Shown here in pieces: positions 1-14,100 of a stretch of 64,000 nucleotides of DNA (its first letter is position 1; every line of letters begins with the position of its first letter). The DNA is from Adineta vaga. Lineage: Eukaryota > Rotifera. The translations under genes and the position numbers were made by a program. The DNA lies in contig CP075495.1 in assembly GCA_021613535.1 (NCBI GenBank), forward strand, positions 7,626,001 to 7,690,000, written 5' to 3'. Below the pieces are notes generated by a model, which made no database searches, was not told the origin of the DNA, and saw only the letters and a program-made list of their open reading frames with translations.

Positions 1-216
1 TATGAATATTTTAGATTGCAAATATAAAATATTTCACCTATTATAATTGAATTACTATTATTAATATGAGTGTATTCGTTTTTAATCAGAAAACATACGG
101 AAACATGATTTTCGATTGCTTATTGTTGAATCACTATGTTTAATATCTCGAATAAGCAACTCGTTCTCCAAATTGAATCTGTACAAGGTAAAAACAAAAG
201 TATTGATTTTAGAAAA

Positions 217-3200
217 CTAATTTTCCATTAATAAGAACCGTAATATAGAAATAAGAAATACTGCCAGAATATCATCTGTTAATCCTTTATTTTGTTGATC
301 AAGGGTTCGATCGTTTGAATTTACCATCAAATACATTTTTTGAATGAAGTTTGTTAACCATTCAGCAATGACAGAAGAAATCTATAGAGACAGGAGAATA
401 TTCTTTTTTCTAACTATCACGTCTTATTACACAAGGTTTGATATTCTTTTCGATTAGATGAGTGATAGTTTCAATTGAATCTTCATTTTTTGCGACTTGT
501 TTATCACCTGGTGGAAGACAAATCAGTGCATGGAACTTTTGACGACACATAGGACATCTGAATTCAACATCTGGATCGATTTCTGCATTGGGTTTTTTCT
601 ATGCAATGAATGTATGAGACACACTCATTGAATATAAAAGCCTTACATTATGAGATTTTAAATATTGACGATAGCATGCTAGATGCATCGAATGATTACA
701 AGAATCAATAATCACTCCAGTTCGCCAGCTGATTGTCATAAATTTTGATACACTATCCTAAATGAAATATTCTCAACCATAACAATATCAAATTTGTGGT
801 TTACTTCGGTGAAAAGTTTCAACATAATAAGTATTTTTTCTTCATAGAATCGAGCACATGTCAAATTATATTTATTTTCATCTTTCGTATATGTAGTTTG
901 AGTAGGTTCTTTCACTTGATTCTCTGAAACGAATTTTCCCGTATCATTTGATTTTGTAGGATGACAACAGAATAATGAATCTTGAATTAACGATTGTTTA
1001 TTATCAAAACTATCAGTTGTTACTGGTAAATAATTGTTCGAAATGAAAGTAACTTCTCGAACACCGAGTACTATTCAATCAGATAATAAATATCATGTTT
1101 CTTCTTGAAAAAGGAAAATATTTTACCTCCACTGTTACTTAATCTAACGGTGATACCAAGCATATCTTGATCATCCGTGTTTTGACAAATACAACATTCA
1201 AGATTGTTGTTCTTAGCATGAATGAGAGAAGAAACTACAAACATTCATGGAAAAACAATAAAGTATACGTAAAAAACTGTTCAAAAATCATATGAACACC
1301 CTCTGCCTGTTCGTCTTTTGATATTGACAAAAGTTTCTGTTGTTTCTTTGCTATTTGTTCAAACATTTTTCGTTGCATTTCTTTCACTTTATTCTTCCTA
1401 CAGAGCAGAAAAGGTATTTAATTAAAAAAAATCGCCTTTCCTAAACTTTTGTACTTATCAATATTATCTGCATGATTTTTTAATTGTTTATCATCCAGTT
1501 GATTAATAATATCATTGATCTGAACTTTGCATTTATCCGATAAGTTCTCTAATTTAATCAACAAACGAGTAATATAAAAGCTACCATCACCAATTTGTCC
1601 TTTTCCTTGTTTCAAACGAGCATTTGCAAGTAATTCATTCAATGACGTTTTTTCATTGTTCGTATCGTTGTTAGTCAAGAGTATTTTAGCAAGAAGATGG
1701 ACAAATATTTGTACTAGAGACATATTAATCATTTGTGTTTCATTCAATCGTTTTGAATTTGTTTGAATCAACATTGTATGTAGATTTCTCAATGGTTGTT
1801 CAACTAAAAGATATATATATATATTAAAGAAATTGCTTTGTTCTATCGGTTTACGTTGACTAGAAGTACAATTATTCTCTTCAATATTTTGTTCACTATT
1901 ATCTAAATATAGTTATTCTAAATCATTATAACTATTCTTTTTTTATGAATGCATCTTACCCTTTTCTTCATCGAGAACGACACGTTGAAAAGATATTTTT
2001 TCGATGATAGTATGCGCATTTATGATCAAGTCATCTTGTTTATAGAATGTTTCATATTTCCCATCAATAATCTCTTCCATCTTCTAGAAATACTTATCAT
2101 TTTAAAAACCATATTAATTTCGATATTCATACTTCGGCTGCTTCAATTGACGGTACAATGCTCTCGTGTTCTTCAGTATTATGATTACTTTTGCTCCCAT
2201 GTGGTGTCACAGAATCTGATTTTATCTATAAATAACGTGAGATAATTTATAATTACAATGTGTGCAAATATACAGCAGAGTGATTTTCTAGATCATAAAA
2301 TGGGATTGATTGAACTCTAAAATTGAAATATTGATATCATTCTATAAGAAAGATCGATTATAAACTTGCATTTGATCTCGCATAGAAGATCCTTTTGTCT
2401 CTACAAGTTTGTTCCATTCTTTTTGTACTTGTTGCTCATATTCCGAAAGTTGATCGAATTTGATTGCCTTGATATATGTGTGAGTTAGAAAGTAGAAGTA
2501 TTACAATTAAAACATAATATTCAACTTACACGAGATCCATAACATTGTTCAAGTTCACTTAAACGTTCTAGTAGATCATTTGCTGCAGCAGAATGTATAT
2601 TTAAGCTCCTTTGTGGTATAGATGCCACAGTTGATGCTGTATCATCTTCTAGAGATGTCAATGTTTCTAATGAGATTGAATTCTTCAATGTAAGATTCGT
2701 TTGACATTGAGATGGTTCTGTTGCTGATGAAGCATAACCATTTAGAAATTCGCCATATTTGTGACGTCGAATTTTCTAATTATTGTATTAGAATTAATAA
2801 TAAACCACAAAAAGTTTATCTATTTATTACTCACATCATCAATAGCTAATTCACATAGATATACAACTAATGAAAGAATATCTTCATGAATGGATTTTTC
2901 ATTCATAATCTATGAATAATTGAATGTTTCGATGAGATCGACAAAATTCATAGATGATTACCCAATAAGAAATAGAAAAGAGTACTCCATGTAAATATCG
3001 ACTCTGCAGCAGACATCGTAGATTTGTTTGAAATTGATCTTTCGGTCTATGTAAACGATAGGGTGGCCACAAATTCATCTCAAATGAAAATTTATTCATT
3101 GACTTTGCCCTTCAAAAATAACAGTAAGTTTTTCGAAATCTATTCGTTTTCTTCTAATTACCATTTCACATATCTTTGCATCGTAGTTTCAAATATATCT

Positions 3201-6074
3201 TTTCGACTAATTCGATTCAAGACAAACAATGGATCAAATTCATCTTCCCATAAAAAATCTAAAGATTTCCATTCGTAATCATTTCTTTTCATCAAATATT
3301 GTTCACCTTTCAATCTATATTGTCCTTGTTTTGGTCCATTACTCATGTCGATTATCGGTGAAATATATTCTGCTATCTACTAACTCAATTGCATACAAAC
3401 AGAAAGAGTAATCAATATGTTATTCTGCATACATCGTCAAGTATTGACTGGATATCATGTTTACGAATTCCAAGACCTTTGGATTCAGCAATATGTTCAT
3501 CTAAATATGAATAAACACAATCTTGTACTGCTAATCTATGAATTAATTCTGCTCGACGACGTTCAAAATCATCCAATGCTAAAACAATCGGTGGAATATG
3601 TAGAATACAAAATAAACTATATGATCGTTATTACCAATATGTGGTGTAAATGCTACAATCGAAGCTAAAACTATCAGACTGCCTTGCAATAAAGTAACAT
3701 AAGTTGATTTTTCAAAAGGTAGATTTGTATTTGGTTTTTGAATCAACCATTCCGGAATACAGAAACTATTCAAAAACGAAAAAATTTTCACCAAATAAAA
3801 ACATGCGTAGAACTTTTTAAAAAGCATTTCATTGAATGTATTAATATTCACTAATGTAACAATGATCTTGAAGAGAAAATATAGATTGAATTCAACTGTA
3901 ATATTAATACTTGTAAGAGATATAGATCTGCATCATTCATATATGAACATAAATTTTCACGAACAGTTGAATACATATTTGATTGACTTTGCATCTCATA
4001 ACCAGAATAAGACCAAATTGTATTTGTCATTATTTCATATTTTACAACTTGAATTCTCAATGGAAATATTGCTAGATGAAGTAGAAATGTTTCATTTTCA
4101 CGAGCGAATATATCTTTTAATTGATTGTTTTGATAATTCAATGAAATATAAGTTAAAATCGATAGATAACGATGTAATGGTAAATGATATGTAATTTCAT
4201 CAGTTCTAATCTAAATTCAAACGAAATAATGATATAAAACTACTTATATCAAATTTGATTTACATCGGTATATCGTTTCAATCCAATTGCAGACAACCAT
4301 TCTTTTATTACTATTAATAAATGATGAATTGCAATGGAAGTAGTTTCCAGATAATCCTTGAATGTGAATTTCTCTTTACTAAATAAAAGTCAAAGACTTC
4401 GATCTTTGCAACTTACTGGTGTCATTATATGAGCAATGATTGTCCATAAAGCTGAAGCACAATAACTTGTTTCAATTGTAAATGCGAAAAGATAATTCGT
4501 AGTCGTTTGATGATTTACATTCATACCTAAATATAATTCATTTGCAAGAAATATCAAATATGATTAATATTACCTTGGAACCAACTGATTGTCTGAATCC
4601 AAGTTATGAAGAATCTCTTGTTTGTTAGTAATGTTCTACTAACATATTCATATGATAAAATATTGATAAAATCAGTAATAATTGGCCAATAATACATGTT
4701 ATCTGAAAAGTCATCTTCTGATATAACTAAATGAGAATTTTTCTTAGGATATTGTAATTGACACTTTGTTTTAATATTGTCAAATATTGCATAAAGAGAT
4801 GAAAGCATAATTTCCATCAGATGATATTCGTTCACTGCTTGGATAGTTACATCCTTATTTGAAAATAATTGAGTATTGATATGTACAAGTCGAGAAATAT
4901 TCATTTTTTCACGAGCATTTCGAGCTTTTGTTAATTGACTTATTGCTATTCCATAAACATTTAAAAAAGATTGAATAAATACATATTTAAACTTCATATC
5001 AGTTAATAGGAAAAGAAAAACTTTTAATAACCGTTCAGGAATTTGATATTTTATAAACCAGAAAAGTATTTCATCTAAAAGACATGTCGCTTGTTTAATT
5101 GCGAAAGAAATGGATAAGTCAGTTGTTTGCAATGATAATGGTAGAGATAAACTAGATGTTGCTTTTAATTGTTGTAAATAAACATGGTGAGTAATAGTTT
5201 GAAGATCATCCGATAATAATTGGATGTTAAACTGTTTGTACAAATCAGTATCAAGTAGACAATTTATAAAAATCAAACGAATTGATGAACCAGTATTACA
5301 TAGATCATCAATAAGATCAAAGAACGATGTTAAAGAAGTAAATTCTTCAATTGTTACATAGGAATCAGATTCTGAAGGATTTGATTTATTCTTTCTTGGT
5401 ACATGCATTTGTTTATAACTTACTTATAAATGTGGCATGACTACGTAAATATTGAACAAATCGAAAGATTAATCGTGGTAAAACAATTTGTGTACTTTGG
5501 ATATATTTCAATGGTATTTGATTATTTGAAACTCGATTTGGGCCATGATGTTTACAAAAACCATCTACTTTCATGACAGTCACATCACCACAATCACATA
5601 CGCCACCACCAGCACTTCGAAACATATTTGCATCATGTTCTTGATGATTTCCCGCATGAAAACAATCCGTACATAGACTAAGTATATATTCTTTGTTAAA
5701 AACATCTCATTCACTTTACATTATACCTCATAGATGGACTAATTGCACATGTTCGACAACGATAACTAATCGTTGGATGAATCCAAACGAAACCACATAG
5801 TACGCTATTATTATATTTTCGTACTTAAATAATCAATCAATGATATCTTCTACTAAATCTGTTTAATTCGAAATTTACCTTCATTACAAAAATCTTCAAA
5901 CGTTTGCGAACCACTAATATATGATTTTAGTATTGATGAATATTTCTGAATTGTTTCCGCAAATGATTGAACTGGATCGAGTATTCTATCAATAATTTTA
6001 TGTGCTCGAGATGGATTATACAAGCAATAATCTTGAAAGAAAATGCTGGATGGTAGAGATATTTGTTTGTCCAT
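217..6074 (-). CDS. UBR3: UBR3-like N-recognin-type E3 ubiquitin ligase (multi-exon)
   Basis: E3 ligase of the UBR family. The start is the ATG at 6074 (MDKQISLPSS). Exons at about 5820-5410 give a UBR box beginning CGFVWIHPTISYRCRTC and continuing FRSAGGGVCDCGD and GFCKHHG, which carries the zinc-binding Cys and His residues and resembles UBR3 more than UBR1/2. A long helical middle follows (for example 4554-5408). A RING-H2 domain is split over several exons: ECCICQNTDDQDMLGITVR near 1200, a charged helix KEMQRKMFEQIAKKQQK near 1350, SCNHSMHLACYRQYL near 700, and FRCPMCRQKFHALICLPPGD near 560. Introns are short. The reading frame stops at 217, only about 80 residues after the RING, whereas family members have several hundred more, so the C-terminus is either truncated or continues past the window through an unresolved splice. 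The UBR3 assignment is strong; the left end is not. Confidence 0.85.
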
Positions 6075-6500
6075 AATGATCTCTTTCTCTGTAAAGTAGT
6101 AACGAATACAAGAACAATTTATTTATGGAAAAAATTTAATGAGTACAGAGAATCATGAGAAGATAATATTTAAATCAATGATGGACAAATAGAAACGCGC
6201 CTATTTGTTTCCTTTAATAATGATGAAATTTGAATATTTCTGTATGTATAATTCCTATATGAAATAGCGACAATATCCATTGATAAATCATTTGTTTCTA
6301 TATTTTCAGACATGTTGATATCTAATATATATTTTGTTTATGTTTAAAATTTCAAACAAATCTACATGACGTCAGAAGAATTTCATATATATTGTTTTTC
6401 TTTTATTTGAAAACAAATAACGTCATAGATATACGAACACCTGTTATCATTCTTTTAAGAGAAGATAATATATCATTTCTATTCTCCAAAATACAAAAAT
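6075..6500. promoter_or_regulatory. Divergent intergenic region between UBR3 and HPS1
   Basis: The two start codons, 6074 on the minus strand and 6501 on the plus strand, face away from each other across 426 bp. The region holds no convincing exon. It must contain both 5' untranslated regions and the core promoters, so a shared bidirectional promoter is inferred. No defined promoter motif could be called. Confidence 0.55.
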
Positions 6501-9500
6501 ATGACTACACGTTGTTTATTTGGACTATTTGTTTTTGGATCAAATTCATCTGTAATTTATCGATTTTTAACTGATGATTTATATACACATTTGACTGACT
6601 GCTTCAAAAAACGAGGTTATAAACTTTCTCTTGATGGAAATGATTCTACTCAAGTATGAATATTCTGCTTTATTTTCTTCTCTCGATATTACTGATCATT
6701 GTATTCTTTTGTTTGAAATGTTTATTATAGGCTGTTGATGATAATGACGAACAACCATTATCAGTAGATGATGCTTTATCTGTACATTTATCTGTATTGG
6801 TTCGAGCTCATGAACAAACAGCATCACGTCAAGATCCTCTTCGACGAATAACACTCGATTCGGGTATACAAGTATTTTTCGATCAGGTATGATATCTAGA
6901 GAATTAGTTTTCTTTACTTTTCTTTTATCATCTAATGAAAATAGATCGTAGAAAATAGTTTAATTTGTATGGCTGATAAATCATTTGAAACAATAATTGT
7001 ATTGAAAACTATCAATCTGTTGAAAGCATTGATCAAGTTTCATATTGGTGCTCTACCATTCATGTAAATCTTTTCTACTGATATAACAAATTAGAAAAAT
7101 TGTTTTATTTTCTATTATAGACATTATAATGCTGCAGATCAATTAATCAATCGTATTTCTGCTTCCATACAATATTATCTCAATAATGTCACAACGAATC
7201 AAGCTCTACTTTTCGAAGTATAATTCTGAATTTTCAAATTAAACCTTTTTTTTCCCATTTTCTCTCTATGAAATAGAGTTGTGAATATCTTCATTTAAAT
7301 TCATTTATTCGAGATCAATGTCATGATGTATGTACAATTATCAGTAATGACGTACAAAATTCACTGAAAGTTCCAAGAAAAATTATACTTATCACATGTA
7401 ATGATAAGATTGTGCATATGTATCATAGGTATATTGAACATGTTCAACAATCAGTTATTCTTATGTATCTCATTCGATATTTCTTCTTTGTTTAGTCCTG
7501 ATCAAACTCGTCCAAATAATGCTGATCTTTTTCTACTTGTATTAAACAATCTTAGTCGATCATCACGTAAAGATTTCGACGAAATCAATCTATCTAACGT
7601 TATGGCACATACATTTCAAAAGAACGCTAGAGATTCTAGTCAGAGTGTTATAGATACACGAAGAACTAGTACAGATAGTTTATCCTATCCATCACCAGAA
7701 CGAGTAAATGAATATCTATTAAAAAAAAATATTCAATTAAATTTTGGTATTATTTTCAATAGACAATTTCCTCTCCGAATGCTTCCTTCTCATCATCGAC
7801 TGAATCAAATGATAGATATGAAATGAATCATCGAAGTGAAGTAGTATTCTTAAGAACATCAAACAAAGTTATTGCACCATTTACATTGTTTACAATACGA
7901 TTGACCGACAATATTTCAGTACTTATACTTGTCGAAGTAAGTCATTACTTTTCAAATGGAATAAGATCCATAATTTCTATACATATGTCTAATACGATAG
8001 TTTTTTTTTAAAACAAATGAATAAAACTTATTGTCTTATTCTAGTGGGAAAATAGTGCAGTTTGTTCAAGTTTATATGAACTTATTCGACATCTTGATTC
8101 GTATACTACACATGCTCTATTTCCATACGATAAACTAAGCCCACAAGTTAAATCTGTTGAAAGTAGTGCTGCTGTTCGACGATATGTAAGAGATTTATCG
8201 ATTTAAGAGACAGAAAAAAAAGAACTATAGATCTTTTATTTCAGTTTGAAAGTATTAATCATCCTTCAAATATTCTCTCAGATACATTAAATAAAGCTCA
8301 TGCATTACATAAATCATCATCGAAAACAAATGGTAATATCAATGAAAGACATCGAAAGTAATTGTTTATATTCTTCATTTTATATTTCTCTGATAAATTT
8401 ACTTTCTAGTGGTCTTCGTATTCTTCGGTATCTAACGGATATGAGTCTTTTATCAACAGATGTATTTCGTCATTTATTTTTTGATTCGGATGAATATGCT
8501 CGTCGATGCAGTATCGATATTGATCACGATCAAGAAACAGATGTTCAAATGGATGGTATTGAGCCCGTAGATATAAGACATCGTCGAAATGAATATGATA
8601 CTTCACGAATGACAAAAATGCTTCGAAAAAAGATTATTCTGCGATTAGAAGATTGGTTTTCATTTATAGAAGTTAAATCTCAACGAAATATTACCATGAA
8701 TTTGTTCGTAAAATCATAATCAGTTTATTTTCCATTGTATTTTAACGCATTGATTTTAGTTGTGATGGTCAATTTCCTGGTCTTGTTCATTTTGTTTTTG
8801 TTGATCGACATCGAGGATTAATATGTACACCAACAGTTCTTACCAATGATCATCAATTTCACGCCTTTACAAATACCGATACAGATGAATCCGAATTTTC
8901 TCTCGAAAGAAAAGTTTGTAGGACGAAAGTCACTACAAGCATTTCATTTTGTTTTCTTTAGATATTAGCATTTGAATTAGAATGCTTAACGGCACTTCAA
9001 AATGGCTTTACATCGTATACAATGTCAGATGAACATTTCACTTACAATTATATATTACGTTTACAAGAAAATAATGTACGTATCATGTTCTGTAAATTAT
9101 ATTAATTTAACCGAATCTCCTCTACTGTGATTTGACTAATCGTAAATTCATATATATATATATTGATCAATCATTTGTGTTCGTAGGATGACATGTGTTT
9201 TATTTTTTATTTTTAAAAGGGTGCTTCTGTAAGACTTTATAAATCGTTTGTTCAATTTCAACCACCTGGTGTCTTACATTTTGATTTTTACAAGTAAAAA
9301 ATACATGATTTTTCTTGAAAACAAAATTCTATGTTTGTGCTTGTATTCATAGAGCATTAACCGAAGAATTCTATCGATGGATTCCGTATCAATCAGTCTC
9401 ATGTTTTGAATTGATTGCTGTTCATTTATCTGTTGTACCACCATATATTATACGGAAACAATGTGATGATCTTTGGATTAAACTAATAGAATTTGACGAA

Positions 9501-9503
9501 TAG
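6501..9503 (+). CDS. HPS1: HPS1, BLOC-3 subunit (Rab32/38 GEF component)
   Basis: HPS1 pairs with HPS4 in BLOC-3, which activates Rab32/Rab38 during biogenesis of lysosome-related organelles. The start at 6501 opens MTTRCLFGLFVFG, the first strand of a longin-like fold. Exon 1 ends at 6653 (CAA then GTATGA) and exon 2 starts at 6731; all introns look GT-AG. The C-terminal third is diagnostic: LEDWFSFIEVKSQRNITM (about 8650-8697), then FPGLVHFVFVDRHRG (about 8771-8815), then ELIAVHLSVVPPYIIRKQ (about 9409-9462). These line up with the conserved HPS1 C-terminus. The middle (about 7500-7800 and 8450-8600) is polar and probably disordered. It ends at a TAG at 9501-9503. HPS1 is divergently paired with UBR3 and converges on the Ly6-like gene. 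Confidence 0.88.
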
Positions 9504-9862
9504 ATTTCAATATTTATAAAAGAATTACAAACGAATGTTTTATCGGTTTTTTTCTACAATATAACTATGATTTATCATCTATAAAGGCTGTCAACGGGAA
9601 AAGGCTTCATAATAGAGTGTTGTGTTACTCAGATGTTTATTTATCACAATTTACAAAATTAGAATATAAATCTCGTTCATAATAAGATATCAATAACATC
9701 GTATATATCAAATATAGATTCAAAACTGATTCATTTCTTTAATAAGAATAGTTTTTCACTATAGCCATGGTAAAATTAATTCTTTTTACATCAAATTTCG
9801 ATATTTTACTGATGGTTTCTATACACAACGTCAGACATTATTTCAATATAAAAAAGAAAATA
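9504..9862. other. Convergent 3' intergenic region
   Basis: This is 359 bp of AT-rich sequence between the HPS1 stop and the stop of the Ly6-like gene on the opposite strand. It should hold both 3' untranslated regions. No other gene is visible. Confidence 0.6.
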
Positions 9863-10370
9863 TTAATAAATTTGTTTGAAAATATTGTAAATAATAAATA
9901 CAAAAACAAATAAACGTGTCATCATCGGAATTTTAATCATTGAACCTGTATTACAATAATCTTTTGCGCAACAAGTCGTTTGGACAGTTCCACCACCAAA
10001 TGTTTGATATGTTTCCAGACAGGCAGGAACACATCGACGAACAACATACGTATAAGGTGCATAAGCAACCGAAACTGCTAATTTCTAAAAAGAAATAATT
10101 AGATTTTAATTTTTCTTGATAGCTAATAATCTTACATAACATGAATAACATGATGATTTGGTACCAACTCCAGATGATGAAAATGGATCGGTACAATTCG
10201 TACATTCATAACAGCTGATACTAACGAATTGAGCTGATGATTTATCTAAAACAAAATAGAGCTATCGATTAGTTTAACTATTAGTTAGAATTTCTTCACA
10301 GACCAGTATAAAATACGATGAGCAATAGGACAATAATTCCAAAATACCAATGTAAACTTAATTTAACCAT
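9863..10370 (-). CDS. Small Ly6/uPAR-like (three-finger) membrane-anchored protein
   Basis: A three-exon gene reads in frame from the ATG at 10370. Exon 1 encodes a hydrophobic leader (MVKLSLHWYFGIIVLLLIVF). Exon 2 begins with a codon split across the intron and carries SCYECTNCTDPF and SSCYSCY. Exon 3 carries VVRRCVPACLETYQ and TTCCAKDYCN. The CC-x(2-3)-YCN ending and the Cys spacing are typical of Ly6/uPAR/CD59 domains. The last residues (MTRLFVFVFIIYNIFKQIY) are hydrophobic and fit either a GPI-anchor signal or a tail transmembrane helix. The mature protein is about 120 residues, so a cell-surface location is likely. The ligand and role are unknown. It is an endogenous Ly6-type surface protein by architecture, with no sign of being a venom component. 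Confidence 0.75.
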
Positions 10371-11131
10371 CTCTCGTTTTCTTTCTTCTTTTCAAATTAT
10401 GATGAAAGCAAGTGATGTGGACGAAAACGTTTTGTGTTTATGTTTGTATTTATACAAGTGATTGAATGTCAATAGTGCAAATATTTTATTCTTTAGAAAC
10501 TAAGCGAGAAAAAAAATTTAAAAGTTGTTCTGCTATTTCAATCAAAACAGTAATGTACAGAAGAATTTTTTACGACACCCACGTATAAAACTATAAGATG
10601 ATTGTTTTTTTTTCAATTCTTCAAAAGAAAAACAAGAAACATTTTGACGAAAATGTTCTGATGGAAATGAGATGTTTTCACGCCCATATCTTGTAAAAAA
10701 AAAGTATTCCTGACTTTTTTGTCTATCAATTCTCTTCATGTATTCTTTATAGACTAATTTCATAACTAGGCGTTTCGCAAGATGATAGATCTTAACATTA
10801 TATGTATATTTTATTGATATTGTTTGTTATCTATTAGAAGGAGTAGACTAGTATAAAATCAAACAGCGATATTGTTGTTTCCTCTTATTTTCATATTTCT
10901 TATACATCAAAAGGAAACAAATATCTAAAATATGATATCTTGATTTTCTTACAGATTAAGATTATTTATTTTTCACATACATTCAAAAAAAAACGGTTTT
11001 TTTTCCTGAGATTGAGACATTGTACATCTTTCTATATAAAAAAATGAGAGAGAAAGAGAGAGAAACGGACAAATACATACACAAAGACAAATATTCAATG
11101 ACTAAATTTCCAAAAACAAAACAAAAGAGTC
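10371..11131. other. Intergenic, no gene seen
   Basis: About 760 bp of AT-rich sequence between the start of the Ly6-like gene and the stop of the receptor gene. It contains homopolymer A/T runs and a GA-rich tract near 11045-11065. An open frame at 10542-10763 on the minus strand is low-complexity and has no recognisable domain. Confidence 0.5.
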
Positions 11132-14100
11132 TTAAATTATATTAATACTATCCAATCGTTTGTTAAAAAAGTTAAAGATCTCATTAAATGTTGGTCTTTC
11201 ACCATATGGACGCCAACATTCAAGCATTAAATCCACAAGTTCCTTACTTAAACATTCTGGTTTGGATAATTGTAAACTACCTGATGATTGCATCATATTT
11301 GTACCCATTAATTTCAATCGTTGATAGACTTGTTCATCATTTAATAATGCATACGGAAGTGTTGAACAGTTTGTCATGATTTCCCAGAGTGTTATACCAA
11401 ATGCCCAGATATCTGATTGAGAAGTGAACTCATTCTAAAAAACAATAAGAAAGATAAATAAATGATCTGAAAAATGTATGTCAACTTGTTTTTACATTGA
11501 AAATTGATTCAGGTGGCATCCATCGTAATGGTAAACGTTGATGATTAACTACATAATAATGAGATTGAAATTGTAATGAAGCAATCGCACTATTTGTTAA
11601 TTTGATTTCATAATTTGGATAAACTAAACAATTTCTTGCTGAAATATCTCGATGAATAAGATTTTCTAATTCAAGATAACGAAGTGCATTAGATAATTGT
11701 GTAATAATAAAAAGATGAACATTTATTCTAATGAAAAAGAATAAAATGTATGTTCAGTTCAGTTTTGTTTTCTTGAAACTTACGAGAGAGAGATTTGATC
11801 TTCTTGAACACATCGTGTTGTCGATAGAAATGTATATAGATCACCTAAATCACTATGTTCAACTAGAGCATAGCCTTGTTTAAGAGTATAACCAAAAAAT
11901 TGAACTAAATTTGGATGACTTAAACGAGCCATTATATCATGTTCTTTATCAAATAATTCTCTGAAAGAAAACAAATAAATATTGTTTGAAATCGTTTTTA
12001 TATTATGAAATAGATGTTGTATACTTCTGAATTGGATCAGTAGTCGTTAATGCTTTAATTAGAATAGGTTTTAATACATCATATGGATGACGAAGATAAA
12101 TATAACCACGTACGATCTAATTGATTTTGAAGAAATAAAGAAAGGAAAGTTAGTTTTTTTTTAGAAATTACACACCCATCTTATTTTATGCTTACTGTTC
12201 CGAAACAACCATTTATTGTTGAATAACGTTCTTCAACAATCAATTGTTCATCATTGATTCGTGGAATTAATGGTGTACTATCATAAATATCTGATGGAGA
12301 TAATGATTGATATGTACAATTACCACATGGACCTTGGAAATTTGTTCTAAGATTTTCTATATTAATCGTTTTATCAGAGATTATTGGATAAGCATACATA
12401 TCAATGGAAGCATATGGATTCGATGTCTATAATAAATATAGTAATAGTTACATCTAGGAGAGTCTTTAAATTTAAAAAGAATTTAGTTTTAAGAATATTG
12501 TCAGATTTCATTTGTGACTTAACACTTTCAAAGAACTATACTTTCGTATTTTCCTATCTAACTGTCATGTATCCGATAAATAAGAGATGCCAGTCAATCG
12601 AATAAAATCTACAACTGATAACTAACCACATTAGGTATATCATTTTTTACAGCAGCTAAATAAGGATTAACAACTGATTGATAAACAGTTGACATTGTTG
12701 CTGGACTTGCTGTACTAATAGTACCAAAATCTGATCCGCTTGTAGCTCTTCCAGCACTTGGTGATGTTGTCGTTGATATAATCAAATGACGACGTATATC
12801 ATTGTGTGAAGTCGAACATGTTGAATTACCATCCGCTTCAATTGAATCGAAATTGAATAAAGAAATAAGAATATTTCAAACAACAAGAACACTATACTTA
12901 CAACAAACTGTGCTATCACATGCAGGAGCATAACAACAAGTCATACCAACTCGAGTTGGAAATTGAATGGATATTGGTTGATAATTGGTATCGAATTTTA
13001 AATGATTTGACATTCTATTTAGTTAAAAGAGGAAGATTCGATGGAAAAAAGAAAATATGATATTGAATTACTTGTGAAGTTTTCGACGTTGTCGAAAAGT
13101 TTGAATCCATTGATAATAAACAAAAATCGATAGAATAATCAATAAAGTAAAAAGACTTGATATAAGTAATAACCATTGCCAATAATGAATCACTGTTATT
13201 CCATAATCTGAATGAACAATATTGTCGAAAATGAAAATCTACTAACAAAAAATAAAAAAAATAAATTACCAATGAATGGTGGCGATTGATTATTATCTGT
13301 AATAGTTGCTGGAGTTATTGATGACGATGTATGATTAATTGCTGTTATAGTATTAAATACAACTTCACTGATTAATATCCATTTACTGCGATTATTAAAT
13401 GTTAATGTTAATCTTATACATTTGGTTATAAATCCTGAACCAGAAGCTAATGATATATTAATAAATCTCGCATGAGTATTTACATAATCATCAGGAATAA
13501 GAAAAAATGTTTTAGTATTCATTTTCTCATCGCAATCGGCAATGATTATAGAATTAAATATGTATATGTCTCGTGTGAATAAATTCGATGTATGTAAACG
13601 AATAGAAGTTATGTTTCGAATAGTATTGAAATAGAAAAGCAAATTTACATTTGACATTGTAAATGATTTACGTTTCCATCCAATCCAATCATAACCAATT
13701 TGGCCAATACCTTGAACATTATCTGTTAAACGATAATCATCACCTGCTATAATTCCATCAGTTAGTTGCCCAAGACCATCTAAATATTAGAATACATTAA
13801 GTTTATTAGAAATGTTTTCTCTAAGCAGGTAGAGACTTTAAGATTTCCTACTAAGATTCTACAAAGAAGGATAAGACATCTTGGAAAATTGAAAATTTAC
13901 TATACCTTTTAATGTGCCATTTTCATTATGACCGTCGTACGTTTCATCAAGAAATTGAACATCATAACCGCGTCTATCGCCTTGTGGAATTGAATATGAT
14001 ATGGGACCATCTAAAAACGAGAAAAACAAATGTATCTCTCCAAGAAATTCTTTATCTCCTTTCGTTACCTTCGTATGAACATCCATAGAGTTCTAATCGC

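Noticed and set aside
9863-10370. Secreted three-finger toxin
   Set aside because: The hydrophobic C-terminal tail and the animal genomic setting fit a Ly6/CD59-type surface protein better; nothing points to a venom role.
10542-10763. Minus-strand frame between the Ly6-like and receptor genes
   Set aside because: Lys/Phe-rich sequence from homopolymer runs, with no neighbouring exon that joins it.
11132-12240. Receptor gene called as an active tyrosine kinase
   Set aside because: The DFG position reads NSA on direct translation of 11581-11640, so activity should not be assumed.
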